From Gelidibacter gilvus (GTDB taxonomy: Bacteria > Bacteroidota > Bacteroidia > Flavobacteriales > Flavobacteriaceae): DNA of 64,000 nt. The notes under the pieces are model-generated. The model ran no database searches and had not been told where the DNA came from. It saw only the letters and a program-made list of their open reading frames with translations. Position numbers and translations under genes: made by a program. The stretch lies in assembly GCF_004115975.1 (NCBI RefSeq), contig NZ_SDDZ01000010.1:45692-109691 (forward strand), in the 5' to 3' direction. This document shows positions 54,356 to 64,000 of this stretch, piece by piece. Each line of letters begins with the position of its first letter. Positions within the stretch are counted from its first letter, which is position 1.

Positions 54356-55670
54356 GGTTCAATACGTAAAATGGGATATTGGTGGTCGCAAAATTACCAG
54401 CGTCATCCTGAACCGAAACTACAATTCTATAGGGACCATCCTCCTCAGGCACGTTAAATTCCACAGTATTTGAAAAGGAATTTTTTATATCTGAAATTTT
54501 CAAGGTATCTGGTTCTGCAATCCATTCATGGAGTCCCCATCCCTCTTTATATATTTTCCAATCAAAGGAGAGATTATGCGTAATGGTATCCAACATATTT
54601 AGCTGGACGGTCATAACATTTTCTGGAGCGAAGACTTGGTGGTTCATTTCTGTATTATTTAATAGAATATTTTGAATTTTTGACCTGGGTGTATCCTCCA
54701 GTTGTGTTCGGGTCCATAGTGATTTCAAATAATAATAGACTTCTGATTTACGGCCCTCTTCATCCAAGATATTGAACCAAGTTGGTGTTCCTTCATGCTT
54801 ATAACCCCAATAGAAGGCCAGACTTCCCAAACAATCTGAATCTGGGTCAATATAAGTTAAATAAATATCCTTATATATTTCGCCCTTTGCAGTACTGGTA
54901 GGTTCAAGAACTGCCTTCCACAAATTAGTATCCGATTCCCAGGGACCGTGATTTCCCCATTCAGTAATGTAATAAGGTTTGGGTTTGGTGATCCATCCTA
55001 CCGCGTTCATCACTGTTTTGAGACGTGTAATATTCCCAAAAGCGTTAAATCCAATAATGTCTAATTTGGGCGCCATAAGGTGAATACTCAATGTCTGGCT
55101 TCTTGAAACCCCAACAACGGTGGTGCTCACAAGATGGTCAGGATCTTCTTCATGAATGAGATCCACAAGCTGATTGAATACTTTGATAAAGTTGTTTTCT
55201 CTTGCCACCAAAGGAAAATAGAGTTCATTGCCCAAATTCCAAATTAATAATGATGGATGATCTTTATACCGCCGGACTAAATTTCTAATATCCCTCTTAA
55301 TTTTTAAAATATACTCCTTATCAGCATAATAAGTATCATTTGATTCATTTGTAGGTAATGGGATATCTACAATGAGAGCAATTCCATAGCGATGCGCTTC
55401 ATCCAATAAAGATTGTAAATTTAAGGTATCATATACCCGAAGGGTGTTGCCGCCAGCTTCCGCCAACTCTTTCATATGCCCAAGCCCACCGGCCCCTTTT
55501 ATATGAAAAGGCGAACCATTTCTATTCAATTGAAAACCATCTTCCGTGTTCTTTATAAACACAGTGTGTGTAGGATCTACTACCCTTCCACGATCCCTAT
55601 GCATATAGATGTAAAGAAAAATGAGAATGGCGATACTGATCACAAAAAAAATTAAAATCCTACTTTTCAT
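54345..55670 (-). CDS. Membrane-anchored GH2-like glycoside hydrolase
   Basis: 441 residues. One N-terminal helix (about 4-22), then a TIM barrel: GFQLNRNGSPFHIKGAGG, GGNTLRVYDT, LIWNLGNELY (acid/base Glu149), PYYITEWGNHGPW (nucleophile Glu237). The last 100 residues form a beta-sandwich-like domain (IVVSVQDDAGNFATTNIP). Likely periplasm- or surface-facing, acting on the polymer made by the downstream synthase, with which it overlaps by 11 bases. Confidence 0.85.
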   Translation of the reverse strand: MKSRILIFFVISIAILIFLYIYMHRDRGRVVDPTHTVFIKNTEDGFQLNRNGSPFHIKGAGGLGHMKELAEAGGNTLRVYDTLNLQSLLDEAHRYGIALIVDIPLPTNESNDTYYADKEYILKIKRDIRNLVRRYKDHPSLLIWNLGNELYFPLVARENNFIKVFNQLVDLIHEEDPDHLVSTTVVGVSRSQTLSIHLMAPKLDIIGFNAFGNITRLKTVMNAVGWITKPKPYYITEWGNHGPWESDTNLWKAVLEPTSTAKGEIYKDIYLTYIDPDSDCLGSLAFYWGYKHEGTPTWFNILDEEGRKSEVYYYLKSLWTRTQLEDTPRSKIQNILLNNTEMNHQVFAPENVMTVQLNMLDTITHNLSFDWKIYKEGWGLHEWIAEPDTLKISDIKNSFSNTVEFNVPEEDGPYRIVVSVQDDAGNFATTNIPFYVLNHDR

Positions 55671-55991
55671 TGCATTTTAAAAACCTTTAAGGGCAACAAA
55701 GTAGAAAGTTTTTTTTATATGAAACCATTATTACGACGAATTATTGAATATCTGAGACAAATAACTTGTAATCGCATAAAAATCGGATTAATAGAACTTA
55801 AGAGTATGGTGTCAGCACGAATTAATAGCAAAATAAGTATGTTTTTCTACTGAAGCTTTTAAACTCTAAAAACAATACTCTAAGTCTTATTTTTATATTC
55901 AAACCATACCCAAGAAAACGTTGATCATAAAGCTTTTTTGCTTTCTAAGAGGAGAACCTGTAACTTTCGAATTTCTATTTATATTTTACGT
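55671..55991. other. Divergent intergenic region
   Basis: 321 AT-rich bases between the glycosidase and pentapeptide genes. A weak TATATTTT near 55980 precedes the pentapeptide ATG. No clear -33/-7 pair for the polysaccharide genes and no RNA gene seen. Confidence 0.4.
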
Positions 55992-56564
55992 ATGATACTA
56001 CCTCTAATTGAGTCACAACTTTTTTCTAACCTCAATTTCACCGAAAACCCATTTCAAAAAGCAGAATATGACAACTGCACCTTCACGAACTGTAATTTTA
56101 CGGAAACAGATCTGTCTTCCATCACTTTTACAGAATGTGAATTTGATACTTGTAACTTTAGCAACGCCAATATCAAATACAGCATCTTTAGGGAAGTGGA
56201 TTTTATGGATTGCAAAATGATTGGTCTTCAATTCCAGGATTGCAATCCGTTTTTATTATCCTTTAATTTTTCAAATTGCCAATTGCAATTCTCATCCTTC
56301 TTTAAACTGAAGTTAAAAGGAATCAAGTTCAGCAATTGCAATCTCAATCAGGTTAATTTTGCAGAGGCCGACCTTAATAATGGCTTATTCGATAACTGCG
56401 ACTTCAAACACGCTGTTTTCGAACAAACAAATTTGAAACACAGTGATTTAAGCTCCTCAGAAAATTTTATAATAAACCCCGAAAACAATACCATCACAAA
56501 GGCAAAGTTTTCCAAAGAAAATGTGATGGGTTTACTACATCACTATCAAATTAACATTGTTTAA
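55992..56564 (+). CDS. Pentapeptide-repeat protein (Qnr/McbG-like)
   Basis: 190 residues from ATG 55992 (an upstream in-frame ATG at 55938 adds basic residues foreign to the family). Repeats of the form (N/C)C(N/T)F(T/S) run from about 25 to 155: YDNCTFTNCNFTETDLSSITFTECEFDTCNFSNANI and onward, forming a right-handed beta helix. Related proteins mimic DNA and protect gyrase; that role here is only inferred. Confidence 0.87.
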   Translation: MILPLIESQLFSNLNFTENPFQKAEYDNCTFTNCNFTETDLSSITFTECEFDTCNFSNANIKYSIFREVDFMDCKMIGLQFQDCNPFLLSFNFSNCQLQFSSFFKLKLKGIKFSNCNLNQVNFAEADLNNGLFDNCDFKHAVFEQTNLKHSDLSSSENFIINPENNTITKAKFSKENVMGLLHHYQINIV

Positions 56565-56579
56565 TTGAATGCTTTGGGC

Positions 56580-56610
56580 TTTCTAGGCTAAACTCAATTT
56601 CGTATATTTG
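56580..56610 (+). promoter_or_regulatory. Promoter of isocitrate dehydrogenase gene
   Basis: TTTC (56580-56583), 19 bases, TATATTTG (56603-56610). Full -7 match, one mismatch at -33; leader about 42 nt. Confidence 0.7.
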
Positions 56611-56637
56611 CACAGCCTAATTTCGGGCTCATCTTAA

Positions 56638-58887
<2,250 letters not shown>

Positions 58888-58954
58888 AACATATAAATGC
58901 TAAATACATTTATTTGTTTATAATTATTTGAAAATAATTAAACAAAATTATCAC

Positions 58955-58988
58955 AAAAAGCTCCTTTTATCGAGGAGCTTTTTTTATT
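58955..58988 (+). terminator. icd terminator
   Basis: Stem AAAAGCTCC / GGAGCTTTT with T run on the plus strand. Confidence 0.92.
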
Positions 58989-59006
58989 TTTAATGAAAAA
59001 TTGCAG

Positions 59007-61382
59007 ATGACCAATAAATTCAAAGTATATCTATGGCTGATGCTATGTTTGCCATTATATATCACTGCGCAAGAAAAATTTACGCTAAGCGGGAAAATAA
59101 CAGATCAACGCAGTAATGAAACCTTGATTGGTGTCAATATTATCTTTCCAGAGCTCCAAACGGGAACCATCACCAATGAATACGGATTTTATTCCATCAC
59201 CTTAACAAAAGGGACCTACAATTTTCAAATTAGCTATTTAGGTTTTAATAGTATTTCTGAAACCATCACGATGGATGAGAACAAAGCACTTAATTTCAAA
59301 CTCACAGAATCCACGGAAAGTCTGGACGAGATTGTCATTACGGAAAATGTAGAGAAACTCAACATTCGTAAACCCCAAATGAGCGTCAATTCCTTATCAA
59401 TAAACACCATCAAGCAAATGCCTGTAATTTTGGGCGAAGTGGATGTCATCAAATCCATTACCCTTCTACCCGGTGTTAGCAATGCTGGCGAAGGTTCTTC
59501 AGGATTTAATGTGAGAGGTGGTGCTGTAGATCAAAATTTAATCCTTTTGGATGAAGCAACTATTTTCAACTCCTCACATCTCTTCGGATTATTCTCCGTC
59601 TTTAATCCAGACGCCATAAAAGATTTAAAACTCTATAAAGGCGGTATTCCTGCAAAATATGGAGGACGCGTGTCCTCTGTTTTAGATATTTATCAAAAGG
59701 AAGGTAACAGCAATACATTTCAAATGAACGGTGGTATCGGGATAGTTTCAAGCAGGTTACTTGCCGAAGGTCCGATTATTAAAGAGAAAGGATCCTTTTT
59801 ATTAGGTGGTCGGTCAAGTTATGCGCACTTGTTCTTCCCTCTATTTGACCTTGATAGTAAAGCTTATTTTTATGATCTGAACACCAAAATAAGCCTAAAC
59901 ATCAATAGAAATAACAATATTTATCTCTCCGGTTATTTTGGGAGGGATGTTTTTCAAATCTCAGACAGTTTTGATAACTCCTATGGCAATACGGTTTTAA
60001 ATTTCCGATGGAACCATTTGTATTCAGATAAATTATTCTCAAATCTATCTCTTATCTATTCTGATTATTACTACGGATTAGCGCTTAAATTCGTCGAGTT
60101 CGATTGGATCTCCGGAATCAAGAATTTCAATCTCAAGTACGATCTTAAACATTATATATCGACAGATTTTAAACTGGAATATGGATTGAACAGCCTTTAT
60201 CTCACTTTTAATCCTGGAGAAATTAATCCAACCAGCGAAACATCTGGAATTAATCCCTACGATCTAATCAAAAAATATGCTTTTGAAAATGCGGTGTACA
60301 TTGATGCAGAACACCAATTAAGTTCAAAATTTGCCATTTCTTATGGATTAAGACTAAGCTCATTCCAACGTCTGGGGCAATCGGAGCTAAATATCTATGA
60401 AAATGATCAACCGGTCAGTTTCAATGAAGAGTTGCAAATTTATGAAAAAGCGCAGGCTATTGGTGTCGATACTTATGAGCGGTCTGACGTGATAGAATCC
60501 TTCATGAATTTAGAGCCGCGATTGGCCATGGCATACCAACTCAACGATAATTCGTCAATCAAAGCAAGTTATAACAGAATGAGCCAGTACCTGCACCTGC
60601 TTTCCAACACAAGCTCTCCTACGCCATTAGATGTATGGGCACCTAGTGGAAAGTATATCAAACCACAACTATTGGATCAGGTCGCTATAGGATATTTCAA
60701 AACCTTTAAGGACAATAAGTATGCGCTGGAAGTCGAAACCTTTTATAAGGACATCAAAAACCGAATCGATTATATAGATGGGGCAAATCTAATTGCTAAT
60801 GACGCCATTGAACAAGTTATTTTAAATGGGAAAGCAAGAGCCTACGGATTGGAAGTTTTATTTAGGAAAAATGAAGGTAGATTAAAAGGTTGGATTGCCT
60901 ATACGCTATCAAAATCTGAACAACAAACTCCAGGAAGAACAGCAATTGAAACAGGAATTAACGATGGAGAATGGTATAACACACCGTACGATAAAACTCA
61001 TGACATCTCCATAACCTCTAGTTATGATCTGAGTGAAAAATGGAGTTTAAGCAGTAATTTCATCTTTCAAACAGGACAACCTACCACTTTTCCCAACGGC
61101 CAATACGAATATAATGGGATCAAAATCCCGAACTATGAAGCGAGAAATTCGAGTCGTTTAAGCAATTATCACCGTTTGGACCTTTCTGCGAATTACAATC
61201 CTAATCCTGAATCTACAAAAAGATGGAAAGGCGAATGGGTTTTTGGTATTTATAACGTTTACGGACGTAAAAATGCAGCATCAATAGCTTTCAAGGAAAA
61301 CCGCGATACCGGTGTCAACGAAGCCAGTAGATTAGCACTTTTTGGAATGATTCCTTCAATTTCATACAATTTTAAATTTTAG
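59007..61382 (+). CDS. TonB-dependent receptor paired with DUF4249 lipoprotein
   Basis: 791 residues from ATG 59007 (the TTG two codons upstream is unlikely). Signal peptide to ITAQ, carboxypeptidase-like domain (FTLSGKITDQRSNETLIGVN), plug (LPGVSNAGEGSSGFNVRGG, QNLILLDEATIFN), barrel, final YNFKF. The DUF4249 gene follows after 3 bases, a recurrent Bacteroidota pair analogous in layout to SusC/SusD but with unknown cargo. Confidence 0.92.
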   Translation: MTNKFKVYLWLMLCLPLYITAQEKFTLSGKITDQRSNETLIGVNIIFPELQTGTITNEYGFYSITLTKGTYNFQISYLGFNSISETITMDENKALNFKLTESTESLDEIVITENVEKLNIRKPQMSVNSLSINTIKQMPVILGEVDVIKSITLLPGVSNAGEGSSGFNVRGGAVDQNLILLDEATIFNSSHLFGLFSVFNPDAIKDLKLYKGGIPAKYGGRVSSVLDIYQKEGNSNTFQMNGGIGIVSSRLLAEGPIIKEKGSFLLGGRSSYAHLFFPLFDLDSKAYFYDLNTKISLNINRNNNIYLSGYFGRDVFQISDSFDNSYGNTVLNFRWNHLYSDKLFSNLSLIYSDYYYGLALKFVEFDWISGIKNFNLKYDLKHYISTDFKLEYGLNSLYLTFNPGEINPTSETSGINPYDLIKKYAFENAVYIDAEHQLSSKFAISYGLRLSSFQRLGQSELNIYENDQPVSFNEELQIYEKAQAIGVDTYERSDVIESFMNLEPRLAMAYQLNDNSSIKASYNRMSQYLHLLSNTSSPTPLDVWAPSGKYIKPQLLDQVAIGYFKTFKDNKYALEVETFYKDIKNRIDYIDGANLIANDAIEQVILNGKARAYGLEVLFRKNEGRLKGWIAYTLSKSEQQTPGRTAIETGINDGEWYNTPYDKTHDISITSSYDLSEKWSLSSNFIFQTGQPTTFPNGQYEYNGIKIPNYEARNSSRLSNYHRLDLSANYNPNPESTKRWKGEWVFGIYNVYGRKNAASIAFKENRDTGVNEASRLALFGMIPSISYNFKF

Positions 61383-61385
61383 AAA

Positions 61386-62201
61386 ATGAGAACGTATTTA
61401 TTCATATTGTCAGTACTCCTTCTTCAAACTTCATGTGAAGACATTATCGATCTCGACCTTAATGATGCGGAACCTAGATTAGTTATAGAAGCCTCCATAA
61501 ATTGGATAAAAGGTACTTCGGGGAAGAATCAATTCGTCAAACTTTCGTTAACAGCACCTTATTTTGACTCCGCAATTCCACCAGCAAGCGGAGCAATTGT
61601 AATCATAACAGATCAGAACAATAGGATTTATAATTTTGTGGAAGAGGGAACAACAGGGATTTATAAAAACTCAAGATTTATACCAAATATCAATCATACA
61701 TATTCACTAGAAATCACTTACAACAACGAGGTTTATTATGCTACGGAAACCCTGAAATCTGTAGTTCCCATAGATTCTGTAGGTCAAACCCTTACTGGTG
61801 GCTTTTCAGGTGAAGACGCAGAGTTGAAAGCCTACTATACTGATCCTGCCGATGAAACCAATTTTTACTTTTTCGAATTCATCAGCGATATTCCCGCCAT
61901 TCCATCGTTATCCGTTTACGAGGACAGGTACAATAATGGCAATCAAATATTTGGATATTATTCAGAAGAAGACTTAGATGTTGGCGATCAGGTTATTATT
62001 AGAAACCATGGAATTTCTGAACGTTTTTATAATTATATGTTCATTTTGCTCCAACAAAACAGCAATGCCGGCGGTGGTCCGTTTGAAATCCAACCTACCG
62101 TCGTAAAAGGAAATTGTGTCAATCAAACAAATCCAGAGAATTTTCCTTTAGGCTATTTTAGACTTTCAGAAGTGGCAGAATTAATATATACCGTTCAGTA
62201 G
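61386..62201 (+). CDS. DUF4249 lipoprotein
   Basis: 271 residues with lipobox (LLLQTSCEDIIDLDL, Cys17) and DUF4249 body: EPRLVIEASINWIKGTSGKNQFVKLSLTAPYF, SGAIVIITDQNN, YNNEVYYATETLKSVVPID. Probably an outer-membrane lid or ligand-binding partner of the preceding receptor; inference from linkage. Confidence 0.9.
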   Translation: MRTYLFILSVLLLQTSCEDIIDLDLNDAEPRLVIEASINWIKGTSGKNQFVKLSLTAPYFDSAIPPASGAIVIITDQNNRIYNFVEEGTTGIYKNSRFIPNINHTYSLEITYNNEVYYATETLKSVVPIDSVGQTLTGGFSGEDAELKAYYTDPADETNFYFFEFISDIPAIPSLSVYEDRYNNGNQIFGYYSEEDLDVGDQVIIRNHGISERFYNYMFILLQQNSNAGGGPFEIQPTVVKGNCVNQTNPENFPLGYFRLSEVAELIYTVQ

Positions 62202-62251
62202 ATTTATTTGGAGGTTCCGCTTTTCATTCTCCGGTTCAAAGCGGCTTGCCC

Positions 62252-62269
62252 GCCTGCCAGCAGGCAGGC
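62252..62269. repeat. Intergenic palindrome
   Basis: GCCTGCC-AGCA-GGCAGGC, a 7-bp GC-rich stem in AT-rich sequence. The same string is common between genes in Bacteroidota. Lies in the DUF4249-murQ gap, no T run. Confidence 0.7.
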
Positions 62270-62367
62270 TGTTCACTTTATATTTTTATGCGAATAATAC
62301 CTCGTCTATTAATTATAAATAGGAAGCGCATAAAAAGGATGCCGTTGCCATCACTAACCCAACCAGA

Positions 62368-62401
62368 TTGATAGAGCAATACACAAAATTTCGTATTTTT
62401 G
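62368..62401 (+). promoter_or_regulatory. murQ promoter (leaderless candidate)
   Basis: TTG (62368-62370), 23 bases, TATTTTTG (62394-62401). The ATG at 62406 begins four bases after the -7 element. Confidence 0.6.
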
Positions 62402-62405
62402 TCCT

Positions 62406-63236
62406 ATGCAATTCAACAAAACCACAGAACAAGATTCGCGCTATAATCATTTAGAAAAAATGAGCGTTCCAGAATTACTTTCAAATATCAATGCCGAGGA
62501 TAAAATGGTAGCTTTTTCTGTAGAGAAAGCAATGCCCCAAATTGAAGCATTGGTTAATCAAATCATCCCCAAGCTAAAATTTGGAGGTCGTCTATTTTAT
62601 ATCGGCGCAGGGACGAGTGGCAGAATGGGCGTTTTGGACGCATCCGAATGTCCACCTACCTTTGGCGTCAGCCCTGATATAGTGGTTGGTTTAATTGCAG
62701 GAGGCGATGGTGCGATCAGAAATGCCGTAGAGTTTGCAGAAGATTCAACAGAGCAAGGTTGGCGTGATTTAGAAGAATACCAAGTTAACTCTAATGATGT
62801 TGTGGTAGGAATTGCTGCTTCGGGAACCACGCCTTACGTTATTTCTGCATTAGAAGCATGTAATCGTCACAACATTATCACAGGATCCATCTCTTGTAAC
62901 CAAAACAGTCCCTTATCCCAAACTGCACAATTTCCTATAGAAGTTATTGTAGGTCCGGAATTTGTAACAGGAAGTTCCAGAATGAAGGCCGGTACCGCTC
63001 AAAAATTAGTGTTGAACATGATTTCAACGGCGGCTATGGTTCAATTAGGAAAAATAAAAGGCAACAAAATGGTGGATATGCAATTGAGCAATAATAAATT
63101 AGTCGATAGAGGCATTAAAATGTTGATAACCGAGCTGCACATCGACTTTTCAGAAGCTCAAACGCTTTTGCAAACCCACAAGAATGTAAGAACCGCAATT
63201 CAAAACTACACAAATGGAAACGAAACGCACAAATAG
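62406..63236 (+). CDS. murQ: N-acetylmuramic acid 6-phosphate etherase
   Basis: 276 residues. Cleaves the lactyl ether of MurNAc-6-P in peptidoglycan recycling. SIS-domain blocks: FYIGAGTSGRMGVLDASECPPTFG (catalytic Glu in SECPP), GGDGAIRNAVEFAEDS, GIAASGTTPYVISAL, and TGSSRMKAGTAQKLVLNMIST. The start is supported by the family N-terminus (TEQDSRYNHLEKMS). Overlaps the next gene by 23 bases. Confidence 0.96.
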   Translation: MQFNKTTEQDSRYNHLEKMSVPELLSNINAEDKMVAFSVEKAMPQIEALVNQIIPKLKFGGRLFYIGAGTSGRMGVLDASECPPTFGVSPDIVVGLIAGGDGAIRNAVEFAEDSTEQGWRDLEEYQVNSNDVVVGIAASGTTPYVISALEACNRHNIITGSISCNQNSPLSQTAQFPIEVIVGPEFVTGSSRMKAGTAQKLVLNMISTAAMVQLGKIKGNKMVDMQLSNNKLVDRGIKMLITELHIDFSEAQTLLQTHKNVRTAIQNYTNGNETHK

Positions 63237-63444
63237 AAACCTTTTGGTTAAGGGAATTCAAAATCTTGGCATTTGCCTGGTATTGATGTTTACGGGACCA
63301 ACCATTCTTTATCTCGCATTTAGCAATCAGGACAAACCCACCTATATTTTAGTTCTGATCATTGCAATTCTACTCTGCCTTGGTGCCATCTTCTTCTTGT
63401 TTAGAGGCATCTATGTTATTATGCAAAGCTTATTTAATGATTAA
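63214..63444 (+). CDS. DUF6095 small membrane protein
   Basis: 76 residues, two membrane helices (about 18-38 and 43-66) after a basic start (METKRTNRNLLVKG). Matches the DUF6095 pattern of Flavobacteriaceae, often next to murQ. Translation probably coupled to murQ. Function unknown. Confidence 0.82.
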   Translation: METKRTNRNLLVKGIQNLGICLVLMFTGPTILYLAFSNQDKPTYILVLIIAILLCLGAIFFLFRGIYVIMQSLFND

Positions 63445-63545
63445 ATACTTTTAATCGCCTCTACTCCACTTTACAAATGCCAATGTTGGTATTTTATACC
63501 CACACAATTCCATTAACTGCGAAGAATCCGTAATTAGCATTAGTG

Positions 63546-63736
63546 ATCTAACAATGCCCCTAGACAGATGTTTTTCAACAACCGTGTTTTCTATTTCAAA
63601 AATAACATCAGTCGTTTTGATCGATTTTGAATGAGCCATTACTATTCTAACAATTCCCTAGACAGCTGTTTTTCATCAACCCCTTTTCTTTTTCACAAAT
63701 AACATCAGTCGTTTTGATCGATTTCGAATGAACCAT
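63546..63736. repeat. 97-bp tandem duplication
   Basis: Copy A 63546-63639 and copy B 63644-63736, period 97. A stretch of about 40 bases around AACATCAGTCGTTTTGATCG is almost identical; the distal parts are diverged and copy B is one base shorter in the middle. Confidence 0.85.
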
Positions 63737-63782
63737 TCCTATTGTTACTGGTCTCTCTTCAGATTACATAGGTATTCCAAAT

Positions 63783-63813
63783 AAAAAACTCCCCAACATT
63801 TCTGTTGGAGAGT
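63783..63813 (-). terminator. Second terminator of rRNA operon
   Basis: 11-bp stem with one mismatch (ACTCCCCAACA / TGTTGGAGAGT), TTTC loop, TTTTTTATTT on the minus strand. Confidence 0.85.
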
Positions 63814-63841
63814 CGTCAATAAAACCTTGACCTATATAAAC

Positions 63842-63874
63842 AAAAAAATCCCTTCATATTACTATGAAGGGATT
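63842..63874 (-). terminator. First terminator of rRNA operon
   Basis: Perfect 12-bp stem AATCCCTTCATA / TATGAAGGGATT with TTAC loop and T run on the minus strand, right after 5S. Confidence 0.95.
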
Positions 63875-63879
63875 CTAAA

Positions 63880-63988
63880 AAAGGCGACGACCTACTCTCC
63901 CACGAGATGCAGTACCATCGGCGCAAACGGGCTTAACTTCTCTGTTCGGAATGGTAAGAGGTGAGCCCCGTCGCTATAACCACCTTAA
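63880..63988 (-). rRNA. rrf: 5S ribosomal RNA
   Basis: Minus-strand sequence contains the 5S core blocks GGTGGTTATAGCGACGGGG, CTCACCTCTTACCATTCCGA, ACAGAGAAGTTAAGCCCG and GGGAGAGTAGGTCGTCGCC. About 109 nt. The rest of the rRNA operon (23S, 16S) should lie beyond the right window edge. Confidence 0.97.
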
Positions 63989-64000
63989 GTCATAGCTGCG

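Larger units (their letters stand above)
63445..63879. other. Gene-free region before 5S rRNA
   Basis: 435 bases. Holds a 97-bp tandem duplication and the two rRNA-operon terminators. A 62-codon frame on the minus strand (63451-63639) starts in copy A of the duplication and is not supported as a gene. Confidence 0.5.

Noticed and set aside
50588..55670. Cellulose synthase operon (BcsA type)
   Set aside because: No PilZ domain, BcsB or BcsZ-like partner; QxxRW is altered and the fused barrels are not of the cellulose type.
63451..63639. 62-codon minus-strand frame before the 5S gene
   Set aside because: Starts inside a tandem duplication, with no promoter or recognised homologue.

Overview
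The window is 64 kb of chromosome from a member of the Bacteroidota, most likely a marine Flavobacteriaceae. Support comes from low GC, stand-alone TonB-dependent receptors with N-terminal carboxypeptidase-like domains, Bacteroidota-type promoters (TTG-N19/20-TANNTTTG, clearest before rplS, the leucine dehydrogenase gene and the iron operon), family-typical proteins (PUR/DUF3276, DUF6095, DUF4249, long NusB, bacterial GH3, monomeric isocitrate dehydrogenase) and a minus-strand 5S rRNA at the right edge. No prophage, CRISPR array or integrative element is seen. The only mobile-type gene is one REP-associated (RAYT/Y1) transposase. Genus was not determined.

Layout. 1-4.5 kb: a minus-strand iron-type operon (DUF4856 lipoprotein, imelysin lipoprotein, a vitamin K gamma-carboxylase-like HTTM membrane protein, a FecA-like TonB receptor cut by the window edge) behind one strong promoter flanked by two palindromes. 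4.5-11 kb: HMG-CoA lyase, a lipoprotein, a LysE exporter, PyrD and a TonB receptor. 11.5-17 kb: PepT, the RAYT gene with paired REP hairpins, then YajC, DUF1573, NusB and leucine dehydrogenase. 17-26 kb: an ABC exporter, PUR protein, M14 carboxypeptidase, acyltransferase, CsaA, thioredoxin-like protein, a membrane-anchored kinase-like protein and a small HExxH peptidase. 26-36 kb: a GH3 / YetF with zinc ribbon / copper-storage operon, an EEP phosphatase, ThiE-like protein, TonB receptor, YhhN, an ECF sigma factor with membrane partner, and PlsC. 36-41 kb: Nudix and cyclophilin genes starting 6 bp apart, M3 peptidase, TRIC channel and a 109-bp hairpin repeat array. 41-47.5 kb: a six-gene RDD / SpoIIM / DUF4129 / DUF4350 / MoxR / DUF58 cluster whose last gene is flanked by 7-bp arrays. 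47.7-50.6 kb: OxyR, a small conserved protein, L19 and a gene-free stretch. 50.6-55.7 kb: a two-gene polysaccharide locus with a 1255-residue synthase-glycosidase fusion. 56-64 kb: pentapeptide protein, isocitrate dehydrogenase, TonB receptor plus DUF4249 lipoprotein, MurQ, DUF6095 and 5S rRNA.

The best candidates for undescribed biology are the GT2-GH26-like-TIM fusion with its partner glycosidase; an intrinsic terminator only about 20 nt upstream of the nusB start codon, which suggests attenuation or autoregulation of an antitermination factor; the carboxylase-like protein inside an iron operon; the periplasm-facing kinase-like protein; and two hairpin repeat families whose stems appear to change by compensatory substitution. 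All functional calls come from reading motifs by eye. No database search or folding program was run.
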